From Metarhizobium sp017305935 (GTDB lineage Bacteria > Pseudomonadota > Alphaproteobacteria > Rhizobiales > Rhizobiaceae), in contig NZ_JARRIR010000006.1 in assembly GCF_029601685.1 (NCBI RefSeq), forward strand, positions 62,001-126,000: 64,000 nt of DNA, given 5' to 3'. Below, in pieces: positions 16,174 to 25,325 of this stretch. The notes beneath the pieces were generated by a model. That model was not told where the DNA came from, did no database searches, and saw only the letters and a program-made list of their open reading frames with translations. The position numbers and the translations under genes are program-made. Position 1 is the stretch's first letter, and every line of letters starts with the position of its first letter.

Positions 16174-16950
16174 TTACCAGCAGGTATAGCCGCCGTCGAC
16201 CGGCAGGATGGCGCCGGTGATCAGGCTGGCGGCCTCGCTGGCGAGGAACAGCACGGCGGCGGCGACTTCGTCGGCCTGGCCCATTCGGCCCATCGGCGTA
16301 TCGCGCAGCCAGCCCTCGATGCGGTCCCTGTTGGCGGGATTGGCGCTCACCATCGGCGTTTCGATATAGGTGGGCGCGACGGCGTTGACGCGAACATTGT
16401 ATTGCGCCCATTCCGCCGCCATCGAGCGGGTCATGTGATGTACCGCCGCCTTGGAAACGTTGTAGGGCGTCTGCGGCTGCGGCCGGTTGGCGATGGTGCC
16501 GGACATGGAGCCGAGATTGACGATGGCCCCCCGCTTCGCCTTGACCATATGGCTGCCGAAAGCGCGCGAGCACCAGAAGACGCCGTTGATGTTGACGTTC
16601 ATCATCCGCAGCCATTGCTCGTCGGTGACGGCTTCCGAGGGCGTACCGCTCTCTCCGATGCCGGCATTGTTGACGAGGATGGTGGCCGGTGTGCCGCGTG
16701 CGGCGAGATGATCGGCGACCTCTGTCATGCGGGCGGAATCGGTGACGTCACCGACGATCAGCTCGGCCTTGAAGCCCTTGGCAAGCAGGCTATCCAGCCC
16801 CTCCTTGCCCATCTCTTCCTTCGGCTCGATGATGACGACATGGGCGCCGGCTTCCGCCAGCGCCAAGGCCGTCTGCAGGCCGATGCTACGGCCGCCACCG
16901 GTGACGACGGCCACTTCCCCTTCGGCCTGGAACCGCTTCTGAAACGACAT
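16174..16950 (-). CDS. SDR family polyol/sugar dehydrogenase
   Basis: A 258-residue short-chain dehydrogenase: NAD site VVTGGGRSIGLQTA, NNAG, catalytic serine in GSMSG and YNVSK (Tyr-x-x-x-Lys). It is close in sequence to the SDR at 32558-33331 in this window, sharing FWCSRAFGSHM, RGAIVN.GSMSG, NRPQ.QT.YN and the ending DGGYTCW. Located between the FGGY kinase and another SDR, it probably oxidises a polyol to a ketose. Confidence 0.87.
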   Translation of the reverse strand: MSFQKRFQAEGEVAVVTGGGRSIGLQTALALAEAGAHVVIIEPKEEMGKEGLDSLLAKGFKAELIVGDVTDSARMTEVADHLAARGTPATILVNNAGIGESGTPSEAVTDEQWLRMMNVNINGVFWCSRAFGSHMVKAKRGAIVNLGSMSGTIANRPQPQTPYNVSKAAVHHMTRSMAAEWAQYNVRVNAVAPTYIETPMVSANPANRDRIEGWLRDTPMGRMGQADEVAAAVLFLASEAASLITGAILPVDGGYTCW

Positions 16951-16970
16951 ATGATGATCTCCTAAAAGCC

Positions 16971-17699
16971 TCAGATATCCTGGCTGGCCGGCAGGATGAC
17001 GATATCACGGATATTGACGTTGCGCGGCCGCGTCAGCATGAACATCAGGGCCTCGGCGACTTCCGAAGGCTCGATCAGGCTGCCGTTGGCCTTGGCCTTT
17101 TCGAGGTTCTCCTTCGGCCAGTCCTTCAGAAGACCGGTGATGACAGGCCCCGGCGCAATCGAGCTGACGCGGATGCCATGCTTGATGAGCTGGCGACGCA
17201 GCGTATAGACCAGCGTCAGCACCGCATGCTTGGAGGCGGAATAGACCGGCTCCCAGGCGATATGCTCATGGCCGGCGACCGAGGTGGTGACGACGATATC
17301 GCCGGTCTTGCGCTCGATCATATGCGGCAGCACCGAATGCACTGTGCGATAGACGGCATTGACGTTGAGGTTCAGCATCCGGTCGAAATCGTCCGGATTG
17401 CCGTCGACCAGATCGCCGCCGATATAGCTTCCGGCATTCGCATGGAAGACGTCGAGACGGCCGGTGCGGGCGAGGATGGCCGGCATCATCCCATCCATGC
17501 TCCTCGTATCGAGCAGATCGACGACCAGCGGAATTGCCTTTTCGCCCAGCTCCGCCGCGATCGCCTGCAACTGCGCCTCGTCGCGGTCGATGAAAAACAC
17601 CGTCGCGCCCGCCTCGACGCAGGCCTTGCCGCAGGCAAGGCCGATGCCGGCCGCCGCCCCGGTAATGGCCACCACCTTGCCGTCAAGCGATTCCGCCAT
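16971..17699 (-). CDS. SDR family, ribitol 2-dehydrogenase-like
   Basis: A 242-residue SDR with AITGAAAGIGLACGKA (cofactor loop), HANAG in place of NNAG, and YSASK at the active site. The C-terminal LMFMLTRPRNVNIRDIVILPASQDI is the pattern seen in ribitol 2-dehydrogenases, which convert ribitol to D-ribulose with NAD. The neighbouring ribulokinase-like gene would then give ribulose 5-phosphate. Specificity for other polyols cannot be excluded. Confidence 0.85.
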   Translation of the reverse strand: MAESLDGKVVAITGAAAGIGLACGKACVEAGATVFFIDRDEAQLQAIAAELGEKAIPLVVDLLDTRSMDGMMPAILARTGRLDVFHANAGSYIGGDLVDGNPDDFDRMLNLNVNAVYRTVHSVLPHMIERKTGDIVVTTSVAGHEHIAWEPVYSASKHAVLTLVYTLRRQLIKHGIRVSSIAPGPVITGLLKDWPKENLEKAKANGSLIEPSEVAEALMFMLTRPRNVNIRDIVILPASQDI

Positions 17700-17736
17700 G
17701 ATCTTTCCTCCTGGTTTGCAATGATGTTTTCGGATG

Positions 17737-18501
17737 TCAGCGGGTCACATAGCCGCCATCGGCGACCAGGACCGTGCCAGTGCAATAACCCGATGCCGGT
17801 GAGCACAGGAACAGGATGGCATTGGCCATCTCCTCCGGCTTGCCGTAACGCCCCATCGGGGTGCCCGCCGTCCAGACGCGGTTCCACTCCTCGTTGGTCA
17901 GGCGCACGTCGGTCATGTCGGTTTCGATATAGCCTGGTGCGAGCGCATTGACGCGGATGCCGAATTCGGCGAATTCGCTGGCCATGCTCTTGGTCATCAT
18001 GTGAACGGCCGCTTTCGAGGCGTTATAAGCCGCCTGGATCTGCGGGATATTGCTGATCAGGCCGGAGATCGAGCCGACATTGAGGATGACGCCGGAGCCT
18101 TGCGCCTTCATCGGCGCCACCGCCTCGCGTGAGAAGCGGAAGACCTGGACGACGTTGGTCGAGATCATGCGTTCGAGCCGTGCATCGTCGAAATCGGGCG
18201 TCGCGCCATGATCGGCGATGCCGGCATTGTTCACGAGAATATCGAGGCGGCCATATCTGTCGAGCGTCGACTGGATCAGTCGCTGCGGCGTTGCCGGATC
18301 GGTCGCATCGGCGGCAATGAAGACGTAGTCGGCGCCGGCCTCTTTCAGCAAGCGGTCGGCTTCCAGGTTTTCCCGCCGGGCGGTGAGAACCAGTTTCGCT
18401 CCCGCCTCGGCGAATTGCAGGGCGGTCGCAAGGCCGATGCCGCGGTTGCCGCCGGTGATCAATGCGGTTTTGCCATCCAGTCTGAAATCGCTGAGCGCCA
18501 T
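17737..18501 (-). CDS. SDR family oxidoreductase (polyol dehydrogenase type)
   Basis: A 254-residue SDR with LITGGNRGIGLATALQFAEAGAKLVLTAR, LVNNAGIADHG, NVGSISG and YNASK, ending in VADGGYVTR. It is the first SDR after gatZ in the minus-strand block, and a galactitol or related polyol dehydrogenase would fit the tagatose-forming route. The family is large, so the substrate is inferred from position. Confidence 0.86.
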   Translation of the reverse strand: MALSDFRLDGKTALITGGNRGIGLATALQFAEAGAKLVLTARRENLEADRLLKEAGADYVFIAADATDPATPQRLIQSTLDRYGRLDILVNNAGIADHGATPDFDDARLERMISTNVVQVFRFSREAVAPMKAQGSGVILNVGSISGLISNIPQIQAAYNASKAAVHMMTKSMASEFAEFGIRVNALAPGYIETDMTDVRLTNEEWNRVWTAGTPMGRYGKPEEMANAILFLCSPASGYCTGTVLVADGGYVTR

Positions 18502-18526
18502 GAATTCCTCCCGAAAACTCTTGTGG

Positions 18527-19816
18527 TCACTGTTGCTTGTCGCCGCCGTGGCAGGCGGCGTGATAATCCTTGACGACCCGCTCGACCGCCTCTTGCGCGA
18601 CCGCCGCCGGATCGAGCCGCTGCCCGGCGAGATCGAGCCGCGACGGCAGATGCTGGCGCAGCAGCGTCACGGGCACGACATGCCCGGAAAGCGCCTGGAA
18701 CAGCCGCTCGACGGCGACCTGGACTGGCGGTTTCGCCCAATAATAGCGGCTGCGGTCCGAATAGGAGTAGTGCCGCTGCAGCCGCTGCTCGGCCGGCGGG
18801 CCACCATAATGGCGGTTCCAGTCCGCCGGTTCGGACATCATGGCCGTTTCCAGCGCGTGATACAGCGGCCGCTCGCCATACCCCTCGACCAGATCGCTTG
18901 CGATGAGATCGAGCGCGTAGAGCGCCTCGCGCAGCGCAAAGGTCAGTTCCGGCCCAACCTTGAGGATCGAAAACCCGTCCTCGACAAGTGCTCTCAGCGG
19001 CGGCCGCCCCTGATAATCGGTCGAATGCGCCTCGAAGACGAATTGCGGCTCCCGCGCCAGCACCTCGGACAGGGAGGCGGCCTTGGCGCGATCATAGAGG
19101 ATAACGTTCCCGTTGCCGAATTCGACACCCGGCTGCACCACCAGCGCGATGACGCGCGCGAAGGCATCGGTGAGCCCTGCCGCCTCGAACACCCGGCGAT
19201 GGACATCGATGGTCTTTTTCGCTGCCGCCGCGCCGGTCGGCTCGATCACGCTCAGCACATGATCGGCGCCACCCGGCGGCGGCACTTCTGTGCCGATGAT
19301 ATAGACCGGCGGCGTCACGCCATGTTTTCGGGCCGCTTTCTCAGCGGCGGCGGCAAGGCGGGCGGCGCGATGGGCCGTGGTTTCGTCATCCAGCCCGTCT
19401 GGCTCGCCGGCGCAGCCCATGGAGGCGTCGAGATGGATCTTGGTGAAGCCGGCGGCGACATAGGCAGTCACCATTGCCTCCGCCTCGCGCATCGCGCTTT
19501 CCGCATCCTGTTTACGCCAGGGATTGGGGCCGAGATGATCTCCGCCGAGCAAAATCCTTTCACGCGGAAGATCTTCGTCAGCGGCAATCGCATGGACGAG
19601 CGCGGCGAAATCTGCGGGCAGCATGCCGGTATAGCCGCCGCGATGATTGACCTGGTTGCAGGTCGCCTCGATCAGCACCGCCGTACCCGCGCGCACCGCA
19701 TGGGCGATGGCGGCGCGCAGCACCAGCGGGTGGGCCGAGCAGATGGCGGCGATGCCCCGTTTAGGGCGCCCCTGCCGAAATTGGCCAGCAAGAGCGCCCA
19801 GGGAGGAACCGGTCAT
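18527..19816 (-). CDS. gatZ: GatZ/KbaZ family, D-tagatose 6-phosphate 4-epimerase type
   Basis: The 429-residue product belongs to PF08013 (GatZ/KbaZ): GIAAICSAHPLVLRAAIAHA, EATCNQVNHRGGYTGM, LLGGDHLGPNPW, KIHLDASMGCAG, GTEVPPPGG, FEAHSTDYQ, LKVGPELTFALREALYALD. In Agrobacterium tumefaciens a PF08013 protein was shown to epimerise D-tagatose 6-phosphate to D-fructose 6-phosphate in the D-altritol/galactitol pathway. Here the start ATG 19816 overlaps the stop of the tagatose kinase by 4 bases, so kinase and epimerase are coupled. No class II tagatose-bisphosphate aldolase (GatY) is adjacent, which supports the epimerase role. Confidence 0.9.
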   Translation of the reverse strand: MTGSSLGALAGQFRQGRPKRGIAAICSAHPLVLRAAIAHAVRAGTAVLIEATCNQVNHRGGYTGMLPADFAALVHAIAADEDLPRERILLGGDHLGPNPWRKQDAESAMREAEAMVTAYVAAGFTKIHLDASMGCAGEPDGLDDETTAHRAARLAAAAEKAARKHGVTPPVYIIGTEVPPPGGADHVLSVIEPTGAAAAKKTIDVHRRVFEAAGLTDAFARVIALVVQPGVEFGNGNVILYDRAKAASLSEVLAREPQFVFEAHSTDYQGRPPLRALVEDGFSILKVGPELTFALREALYALDLIASDLVEGYGERPLYHALETAMMSEPADWNRHYGGPPAEQRLQRHYSYSDRSRYYWAKPPVQVAVERLFQALSGHVVPVTLLRQHLPSRLDLAGQRLDPAAVAQEAVERVVKDYHAACHGGDKQQ

Positions 19817-20814
19817 GTGCGCCTCCGCGTCGAGGCGATGAAGGCGTCGAGTTCGGCAATCGTCCCCGCGCCCTCCATCGGCCCCTGCGCCGTGACGTTG
19901 CGGGCGCCGGCGGCATTGGCATATTCCAGCGCCTCGTCCGGGGCCATGCCGAGCCGGCGGCAGGCGACATAGGCGCCGCCGAAACAATCGCCGGCCCCGG
20001 TCGGGTCGGTCTCGGTGACGGCAAAGCCGGCGCAATCGAAGCGGCTTCCATCGGCGCGGAACACGCTTGCGCCCCGCTCGCCGCGCTTCATGGCGATCTC
20101 GCTCACACCTCTGGAAAACAGCGCCTCAACCGCCGCCGTCTCATCGCCTTCGACGCCGGCGGCGAGGAACAGTTCGTTGCCGGAGGGCAGAAGCAGGTCG
20201 GCGCCGGCAATCGCCCGCGCGAAGCGTTCGGCCGTCTGGCCATGTTGCAGCAATTCCTTGCGCATGTTCGGATCGACCGAGACGCTGCCGCCGCGCGAGC
20301 GGATAACCCCCACCGCCTCCTCCAGCATGTCGGCGACGACTGGAATGGCGAAGGCGGTGCCCATGATGTGGATATGGCCGGCGCGCGCGATCAGCGCCCG
20401 CGCCTGCGGCGTCAGCGACAACCGCGCCGCCGCCGACTTGCCGATGTTGAAGACGAAATCGCGCGATCCGTCCACGCGGTAGCGCACGAAGGCGCTGCCG
20501 GTCGGATAGTCCCGATCGATGGCGATGGCCGAGACGTCGACGCCGTCGCGCGCCAGCCGCTCGATATTCATGCGGCCGAAATCGTCGTCGCCGACGCAGG
20601 CGACGATGCCGGCCGACCCTCCGGCCCGCGCGCACTGGTCGATGAAGATCGCCGGCGCGCCGCTGGCATAGGGACCGGTCAGTCCGATCGGCTCGAGAAA
20701 ACCTTTGCCCCGCTCGACCGCCATGATCTCGACGAGGATCTCCCCGATCGTGATCGTCGGTCCCAGCGCGTCAGGGCTCGGCCCGCGCCCGGCGAATGAT
20801 TGGTCTGCGCCCAT
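19813..20814 (-). CDS. PfkB family kinase, D-tagatose kinase type
   Basis: A 333-residue ribokinase-family kinase: ITIGEILVEIM at the N terminus, ACVGDDDFGRMNIERLARDGVDVSAI, and the C-terminal DTPTGAGDxF signature as ETDPTGAGDCFGGAY with the catalytic aspartate. Its pairing with GatZ matches the A. tumefaciens PF00294 enzyme that phosphorylates D-tagatose to D-tagatose 6-phosphate. It is the first gene of the minus-strand enzyme block. The 266 bases upstream hold no gene and separate it from the ROK repressor. Confidence 0.88.
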   Translation of the reverse strand: MGADQSFAGRGPSPDALGPTITIGEILVEIMAVERGKGFLEPIGLTGPYASGAPAIFIDQCARAGGSAGIVACVGDDDFGRMNIERLARDGVDVSAIAIDRDYPTGSAFVRYRVDGSRDFVFNIGKSAAARLSLTPQARALIARAGHIHIMGTAFAIPVVADMLEEAVGVIRSRGGSVSVDPNMRKELLQHGQTAERFARAIAGADLLLPSGNELFLAAGVEGDETAAVEALFSRGVSEIAMKRGERGASVFRADGSRFDCAGFAVTETDPTGAGDCFGGAYVACRRLGMAPDEALEYANAAGARNVTAQGPMEGAGTIAELDAFIASTRRRT

Positions 20815-21080
20815 CCGTTCACTTCTGAAAAAAGCAGCCCTCGCAACAAGCCAACGCCCAGCGCCGCCGAATACGGCAACGGCAGCCTCGACATCAGCTC
20901 AAACGACCGGGTTATCCTCCGAATACCGATCATGCTAAACATAATTGTATCCTTAAGCAACATATTATCTGGAAACATTTCGAGAAGCGTGAGAAAATCG
21001 GTTCCGCAACGCACAACTTCGCCATCGCACAGCAACATTCCATGCTGCTTTGCACATCACACAACAAATTGAGAAGGCGA

Positions 21081-22307
21081 TCAGTCTTCTTCGCTGAAGC
21101 GATTGCTTTCTAGCGACAGGTAGCGCTGATGCAACATGCAGGCGGCGCCGAAGGCGGGGCCGAAATTCGCTTCGGCATTCAACTGCACGTTCGGCAGCGG
21201 GAAATTCATATCCTGCGCCGCCTGCATATGGGCGGCAAGGCGAGCGGCGACCAGTGGGTAGAGTTGCGCCACCGAGCCGCCGAGCACGATGCGGTCGGCA
21301 TCGATGACACGACAGGTCTGGACCAGCGCGTAAGCCAGCGCCTTGGCCCAGTTTTCGGCAATCGACACCGCCTCGGGCACGCGATCGCGCACATCGGCCA
21401 GAAAATCCTCAAACGTCGCCTCGCGCCGGCCGGTGACCGTGCGATATTCCGAAAGAATATTGGTCAGGCCAACGATCTGCTCGAGGTTGCGGCCCTTGGC
21501 CGGTGCGCCCTCCACCTGCATATGGCCGATTTCACCGGCCAGTCCATGGCCGCCGCGAAACAGGATTCCGTCGACGAGAATGCCGCTGCCGACGCCGCTT
21601 TCCATGACCACGAACAGCGTCACGCCGGCATGAATGGGCCTATCGCCGTAGCCGGCGCCGATGGCGAAGGCATTGGCGTCGTTCTCGACCATCAGCGGTA
21701 TCTGGAACGGCAGGCTCTGGCGCACCAGCTCGATCAGGTTGACGTTCTTCCAGCCGAGCAGCGGCGCCGAGTGGATGGTGCCGTTGAGATTGAGCTGCGA
21801 CGGGGTCGAGATGCCGATGCCTTCGCAGCGCTCCAGCCGGTCGGGCGACAGATCGGAACAGGCGAGTGCAATCGCATGCCGCACTGCCTCCTCGACACCG
21901 TGCGCCGGGCCGTCGAACGGCTCCGACCGGGTGCGGATGATGGCGGCGCGCAGGTCGATTTCGGTGGCGGTGATATGCTCGACGCCGATCTCGATGCCGA
22001 GGAAAAACACCGCATCCGGCACCAGTTCCAGCATGACGCCGGGGCGGCCGGCGCGGGAATAGGTCTGGCGCGCCGCCTTCTCCTCGTTGACCTCGCGCAC
22101 CAGCCCGGCCGCCGTCAGTTCGGCGATGATATGCCCGGAGGAGGACCGGTTGAGATTGAGGATACGGGCGAGATCGGCTCTGCTGAGCCGGTCCGCCCGG
22201 TGCAACGCCCGCAACGCCGCGATCTCGTTTGTCTGGCGGATTTTTCGGGGCGAGCTTGCAAGAAGGGTCAATTCTTTCACGGTCGGGGTTCCGCGTCCGG
22301 CTGGCAT
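21081..22307 (-). CDS. ROK family transcriptional repressor (NagC/XylR type)
   Basis: A 408-residue protein: winged helix at about residues 20-75 (NEIAALRALHRADRLSRADLARILNLNRSSSGHIIAELTAAGLV), then a ROK sugar-binding domain (VENDANAFAIGAGYG, GVGSGILVDGILFRGGHGLAGEIGHM). The CxCGxxGCxE zinc motif of ROK kinases is absent (GHMQVEGAPAKGRNLEQIVG), consistent with a regulator that does not catalyse. It sits between the epimerase-like gene and the tagatose kinase block. It is the likely polyol-responsive repressor of this locus. Confidence 0.88.
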   Translation of the reverse strand: MPAGRGTPTVKELTLLASSPRKIRQTNEIAALRALHRADRLSRADLARILNLNRSSSGHIIAELTAAGLVREVNEEKAARQTYSRAGRPGVMLELVPDAVFFLGIEIGVEHITATEIDLRAAIIRTRSEPFDGPAHGVEEAVRHAIALACSDLSPDRLERCEGIGISTPSQLNLNGTIHSAPLLGWKNVNLIELVRQSLPFQIPLMVENDANAFAIGAGYGDRPIHAGVTLFVVMESGVGSGILVDGILFRGGHGLAGEIGHMQVEGAPAKGRNLEQIVGLTNILSEYRTVTGRREATFEDFLADVRDRVPEAVSIAENWAKALAYALVQTCRVIDADRIVLGGSVAQLYPLVAARLAAHMQAAQDMNFPLPNVQLNAEANFGPAFGAACMLHQRYLSLESNRFSEED

Positions 22308-22404
22308 GTCGCCCGCGACGGCTGCGATACCGTCGCGGCCGCTGCCGGCGTATTTCTGTTACGGTCGGTTTACAGCCCTTTCCGCAACAGGCCAATCCTC
22401 TTCT

Positions 22405-23289
22405 TCAGGGCCGCGCATTGGTGGCGCGGCGACGCTTGGCCTCGGCCATCTTGAGGTCGATAAACTGTTTTGCGTGCTCGGCCAGCGGCTTGTTGTCGGT
22501 CCAGGTGTCGCGCCAGATGGCGCAGGCGACCGTCAGCCCCTCGTCGACCACAGCGCTGGAAAAGGATTCGAAGGTGATGTCCCTGCTGTAATCGATATCC
22601 AGCAGCGCGTCGAACATCAGGTCGAAATTGATCGTTCCGTCACCGAGATAGCCGCGATTGCTTTCGCCGATGTGGAAATAGCCAAGCTTGTCGCCGGCAA
22701 GGCGGATGGCGGCGGCCGGATTGGCCTCCTCGATGTTCATGTGGAAGGTATCGAGATGCAGGCGCACGCTCTCCGAACCGGTTTGCCTGATGAAGTCGAG
22801 GCCTTGCGCCGTGGTGTTGAGCAGGTTGGTCTCGAAGCGGTTGACGACCTCCAGCACTAGGTCGACGCCAGCTTTTTGGGCGATGTCGCCGGCCTTGGCG
22901 ATGGCGGCGATGCTGTTCTTGCGGCCGCGATCGGTCGGCACGCGCGCATACTTCGTGTGGGCCGAATAGAGGATGCCGCCAAGCTTGGAGCCGCCGATAT
23001 CGCGCACCGCCTGCACCGCATCGGCCAGGATCGCCTCACCGCGCTTCACCGCATCGCCGTCCTCGCTCGATACGTCGCCGGACGGCGGCAGGCCCATGGT
23101 CACGGCGATATCGAGATCGAGCGATTTTGCCCGCTGGCCGAGGCGGTCGAGATTGAACTTTTCCGGTTTGAGATAGGCGAGTTCGATCAGGCGATAGCCG
23201 CAGGCGGCCGATTTTTCCATGGCCGCGATCAAGGAGTCCTCGGTCGCCCCGTCCGTCCAGACGAATGAATGAATGCCGAGCCTTGCCAT
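22405..23289 (-). CDS. Sugar epimerase/isomerase, D-tagatose/D-psicose 3-epimerase-like
   Basis: A 294-residue AP-endonuclease-2-fold (xylose isomerase-like TIM barrel) protein. The segments LVLEVVNRFETNLLNTTAQGLDFI, VRLHLDTFHMNIEE and GYFHIGESNRGYLGDG match D-psicose/D-tagatose 3-epimerases, including their metal-binding Glu, Asp and His residues. It would interconvert ketoses such as tagatose, sorbose, psicose and fructose, feeding the tagatose kinase. It starts at ATG 23289 with GGGAGGGAAGC upstream. Confidence 0.86.
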   Translation of the reverse strand: MARLGIHSFVWTDGATEDSLIAAMEKSAACGYRLIELAYLKPEKFNLDRLGQRAKSLDLDIAVTMGLPPSGDVSSEDGDAVKRGEAILADAVQAVRDIGGSKLGGILYSAHTKYARVPTDRGRKNSIAAIAKAGDIAQKAGVDLVLEVVNRFETNLLNTTAQGLDFIRQTGSESVRLHLDTFHMNIEEANPAAAIRLAGDKLGYFHIGESNRGYLGDGTINFDLMFDALLDIDYSRDITFESFSSAVVDEGLTVACAIWRDTWTDNKPLAEHAKQFIDLKMAEAKRRRATNARP

Positions 23290-23327
23290 GCTTCCCTCCC
23301 CAAAAAACCATATTTGATGCCAAAAGC

Positions 23328-23356
23328 AACAAAATACTTTTGATCTGGCTTGTCAA
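23328..23356 (-). promoter_or_regulatory. Putative promoter of the epimerase-ROK genes
   Basis: On the minus strand a perfect -35 TTGACA (23356-23351) is followed after 17 bases by TTTGTT (23333-23328) within an AT-rich stretch, ending 38 bases before the epimerase start. The T/A-rich spacing is similar to the promoter of the ROK-controlled operon at 34543. Predicted from sequence only. Confidence 0.45.
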
Positions 23357-23551
23357 GATTATCGGAACCGAATGCCTGGGAAATTCCCACCTCGCCATTC
23401 TCGTGCCCACCGATGCCGCAACGCAGCAGAAAAACAGGGATTAAACCGATCATATCGCGCAGATGGTGCGCAGATTATATCAACTGCAACTGAGAAGCGA
23501 ATTCCGGCCACCTGTTCGGCGGCACTACAAATTCAAGCCGAAATTTATGCA

Positions 23552-23590
23552 CTGGCAATATTTGAAAGTTTGCACAACAAATATTGCCAG
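23552..23590. promoter_or_regulatory. Perfect 13-bp inverted repeat, probable operator, in a 436-base divergent region
   Basis: CTGGCAATATTTG (23552-23564) and CAAATATTGCCAG (23578-23590) form a perfect 13-bp inverted repeat with a 13-base spacer. It lies 135 bases before the ABC operon start, in the gene-free stretch 23290-23725. A centre-to-centre distance of about 26 bases fits a dimeric repressor reading two major grooves on one face; the ROK protein nearby is the obvious candidate. The remaining gap holds the minus-strand promoter at 23328-23356; nothing else was recognised. Confidence 0.6.
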
Positions 23591-23725
23591 GCGGCGATAT
23601 ATCGGCTAGAGAGAATGCAGGACATCCGGCCGAGAGGGGCCGCGGGATGTCTGGCGGCCCGCGATTTTAGAGGAGAACGCGGGACAGCCGTCTCAATCTT
23701 TATCTTTATCCCTGGGAGGAAAGTG

Positions 23726-25159
23726 ATGAACGTAAGATTGAAATTCGGCGCAGCAGCGCTGATCGCCGGCCTGATGGCCAGCACCGTGCCGGCCTTTGCC
23801 GACTTCTGGTCGGATGCCGGGGCGAAGTTCAAGGGCGTCACCCTGCATGGCGTCACCGAAAGCACGCCGCCGTCCAACTACATCAAGGATGTTCTCGCGC
23901 CCGAATTCGAAAAGAAGACCGGCATCAAGGTTGAGATCGAAACCACGTCCTGGGACCAGATGTACGACAAGGCCATCAAGGACATGGAAGCCAAGACCGG
24001 CATCTATGACATGGTCTATATCGAGCAGGACATCATCTACGCCTATCTTGCCCGCAACTTCCTGGTCGACATCACCAAGTCGCTGAAAGACGATCCGTCC
24101 CTGAAGGCGCCGGATTACGACGAGTCGCATTTCACCACCTTCGCCAACTACTTCAAGGGCGAGAACGGCGACCTGTTCGGCGTTCCGATGGAAGCCTTCA
24201 TCAAAATCTATCTCTACCGCAAGGATCTGTTCGACGATCCGAAGATCAAGGACGCTTTCAAGGCCAAGACCGGCAAGGATCTGGCGCCCGCCAAGACGCA
24301 TGAGGACTATACCCAGATCGCTGAATTCTTCACCGAATACGGCAAGGCCAATGGCATGGATCTCTGGGGCACCACCGCCCAGGCGCATACCGGCCACCCG
24401 GCATCCTGGTACGAATTCTTCGAATCCGTCGCGCCGACCTTCGGCGTCTACAACTGGGGCATCGACGCCAAGAACAATTATGCCGCTTCCGTCGCCAATG
24501 GCGGCACGATGAACAGCGACAAGTCGAAGGCGGCGCTGAAATACTGGCTGCACCTGCGTGACATCGCCCCGCCGGAATCGGCCGCCAGCACCTGGACGGA
24601 AGTCGCCAGCACCTTTGCCGCCGGCCGCGCCGCCCAAGGCCTGGTCTATGGCGAAAACGCCGCCTGGATCGCGTCGGACGCGGACAAATCCAAGGTAGTC
24701 AACAATGTCGGCGTGGCCCTGCCGCCCGTCTCTGACGGCGTCATGGCCGATGCCGAATCCGGCAAGGGCTATATCGGCTATTACGACGGCGGCGCCTTCG
24801 GCCTGCCGGTAACCTCGAAGAACAAGGAAGCCGCCCTGCTCTTCCTGCAATATATCGGCCAGGATTCGGTCCAGAGCGGCTGGGCCGTCGCCGCGCCGCG
24901 CATCACCAACACCGCGACCTATGAGGATCCCGGCGTCAAGGACATGGATGCCAAGCTCGGCGGCTACTATACCATGCTGAAGAACGACGGCAAACTGTTC
25001 GCCGGCGCGCCGCCCTATCCGTTCCATGCCCAGGTGCGTGAAGCCACCGCGCCGATCTTCTACAGAATCCTGACCGGCGAAGTCGGCCCCGACGAAGGCC
25101 TGGACCAGATGGCGGACACGGCCGAAAAGGAACTGAAGAACCTCGGCTACCGCAAATAA
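23726..25159 (+). CDS. ABC sugar/polyol transporter, periplasmic substrate-binding protein
   Basis: A 477-residue family 1 solute-binding protein starting MNVRLKFGAAALIAGLMAST with a Sec signal cleaved near AFA-DF. Body features are VLAPEFEKKTGIKVEIE, TGIYDMVYIEQDIIYAYLARNFLVDIT and a C-terminal VREATAPIFYRILTGEVGPDEGLDQMAD. The GGGAGGAAAG ribosome site precedes ATG 23726. It is the first gene of a plus-strand operon with two permeases, a small membrane protein, a polyol dehydrogenase and an ATPase, and delivers the polyol to them. Large size (about 480) is usual for the polyol-binding subgroup. Confidence 0.9.
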   Translation: MNVRLKFGAAALIAGLMASTVPAFADFWSDAGAKFKGVTLHGVTESTPPSNYIKDVLAPEFEKKTGIKVEIETTSWDQMYDKAIKDMEAKTGIYDMVYIEQDIIYAYLARNFLVDITKSLKDDPSLKAPDYDESHFTTFANYFKGENGDLFGVPMEAFIKIYLYRKDLFDDPKIKDAFKAKTGKDLAPAKTHEDYTQIAEFFTEYGKANGMDLWGTTAQAHTGHPASWYEFFESVAPTFGVYNWGIDAKNNYAASVANGGTMNSDKSKAALKYWLHLRDIAPPESAASTWTEVASTFAAGRAAQGLVYGENAAWIASDADKSKVVNNVGVALPPVSDGVMADAESGKGYIGYYDGGAFGLPVTSKNKEAALLFLQYIGQDSVQSGWAVAAPRITNTATYEDPGVKDMDAKLGGYYTMLKNDGKLFAGAPPYPFHAQVREATAPIFYRILTGEVGPDEGLDQMADTAEKELKNLGYRK

Positions 25160-25171
25160 CCTCCCACCGCC

Positions 25172-25198
25172 GGGGGCGCCGCATACGGCGGCGCCCCC
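25172..25198 (+). terminator. GC-rich hairpin between binding protein and permease
   Basis: GGGGGCGCCGC (25172-25182) pairs with GCGGCGCCCCC (25188-25198) around a 5-base loop, 12 bases after the binding-protein stop, followed by only two T. This position is typical of hairpins that trim or stabilise mRNA so that the binding protein is made in excess over the permeases; full termination is unlikely. Confidence 0.6.
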
Positions 25199-25325
25199 TT
25201 GCCCGCTCAGGAAGTGACGTCGGCCGTTCGCCGGTGCCGCTTCCGTTCGCATGCAGCAGATTCAAATAGATACGGTATCGTTTGCGTCGGCGATGACGCT
25301 TCGGGCCGTCGGGGGAGGCTTCATC

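Noticed and set aside
23372..23725. N-terminal extension of the polyol-binding protein (frame open from 23372)
   Set aside because: ATG 23726 has a strong ribosome site and a proper signal peptide; the upstream frame lies over operator DNA.
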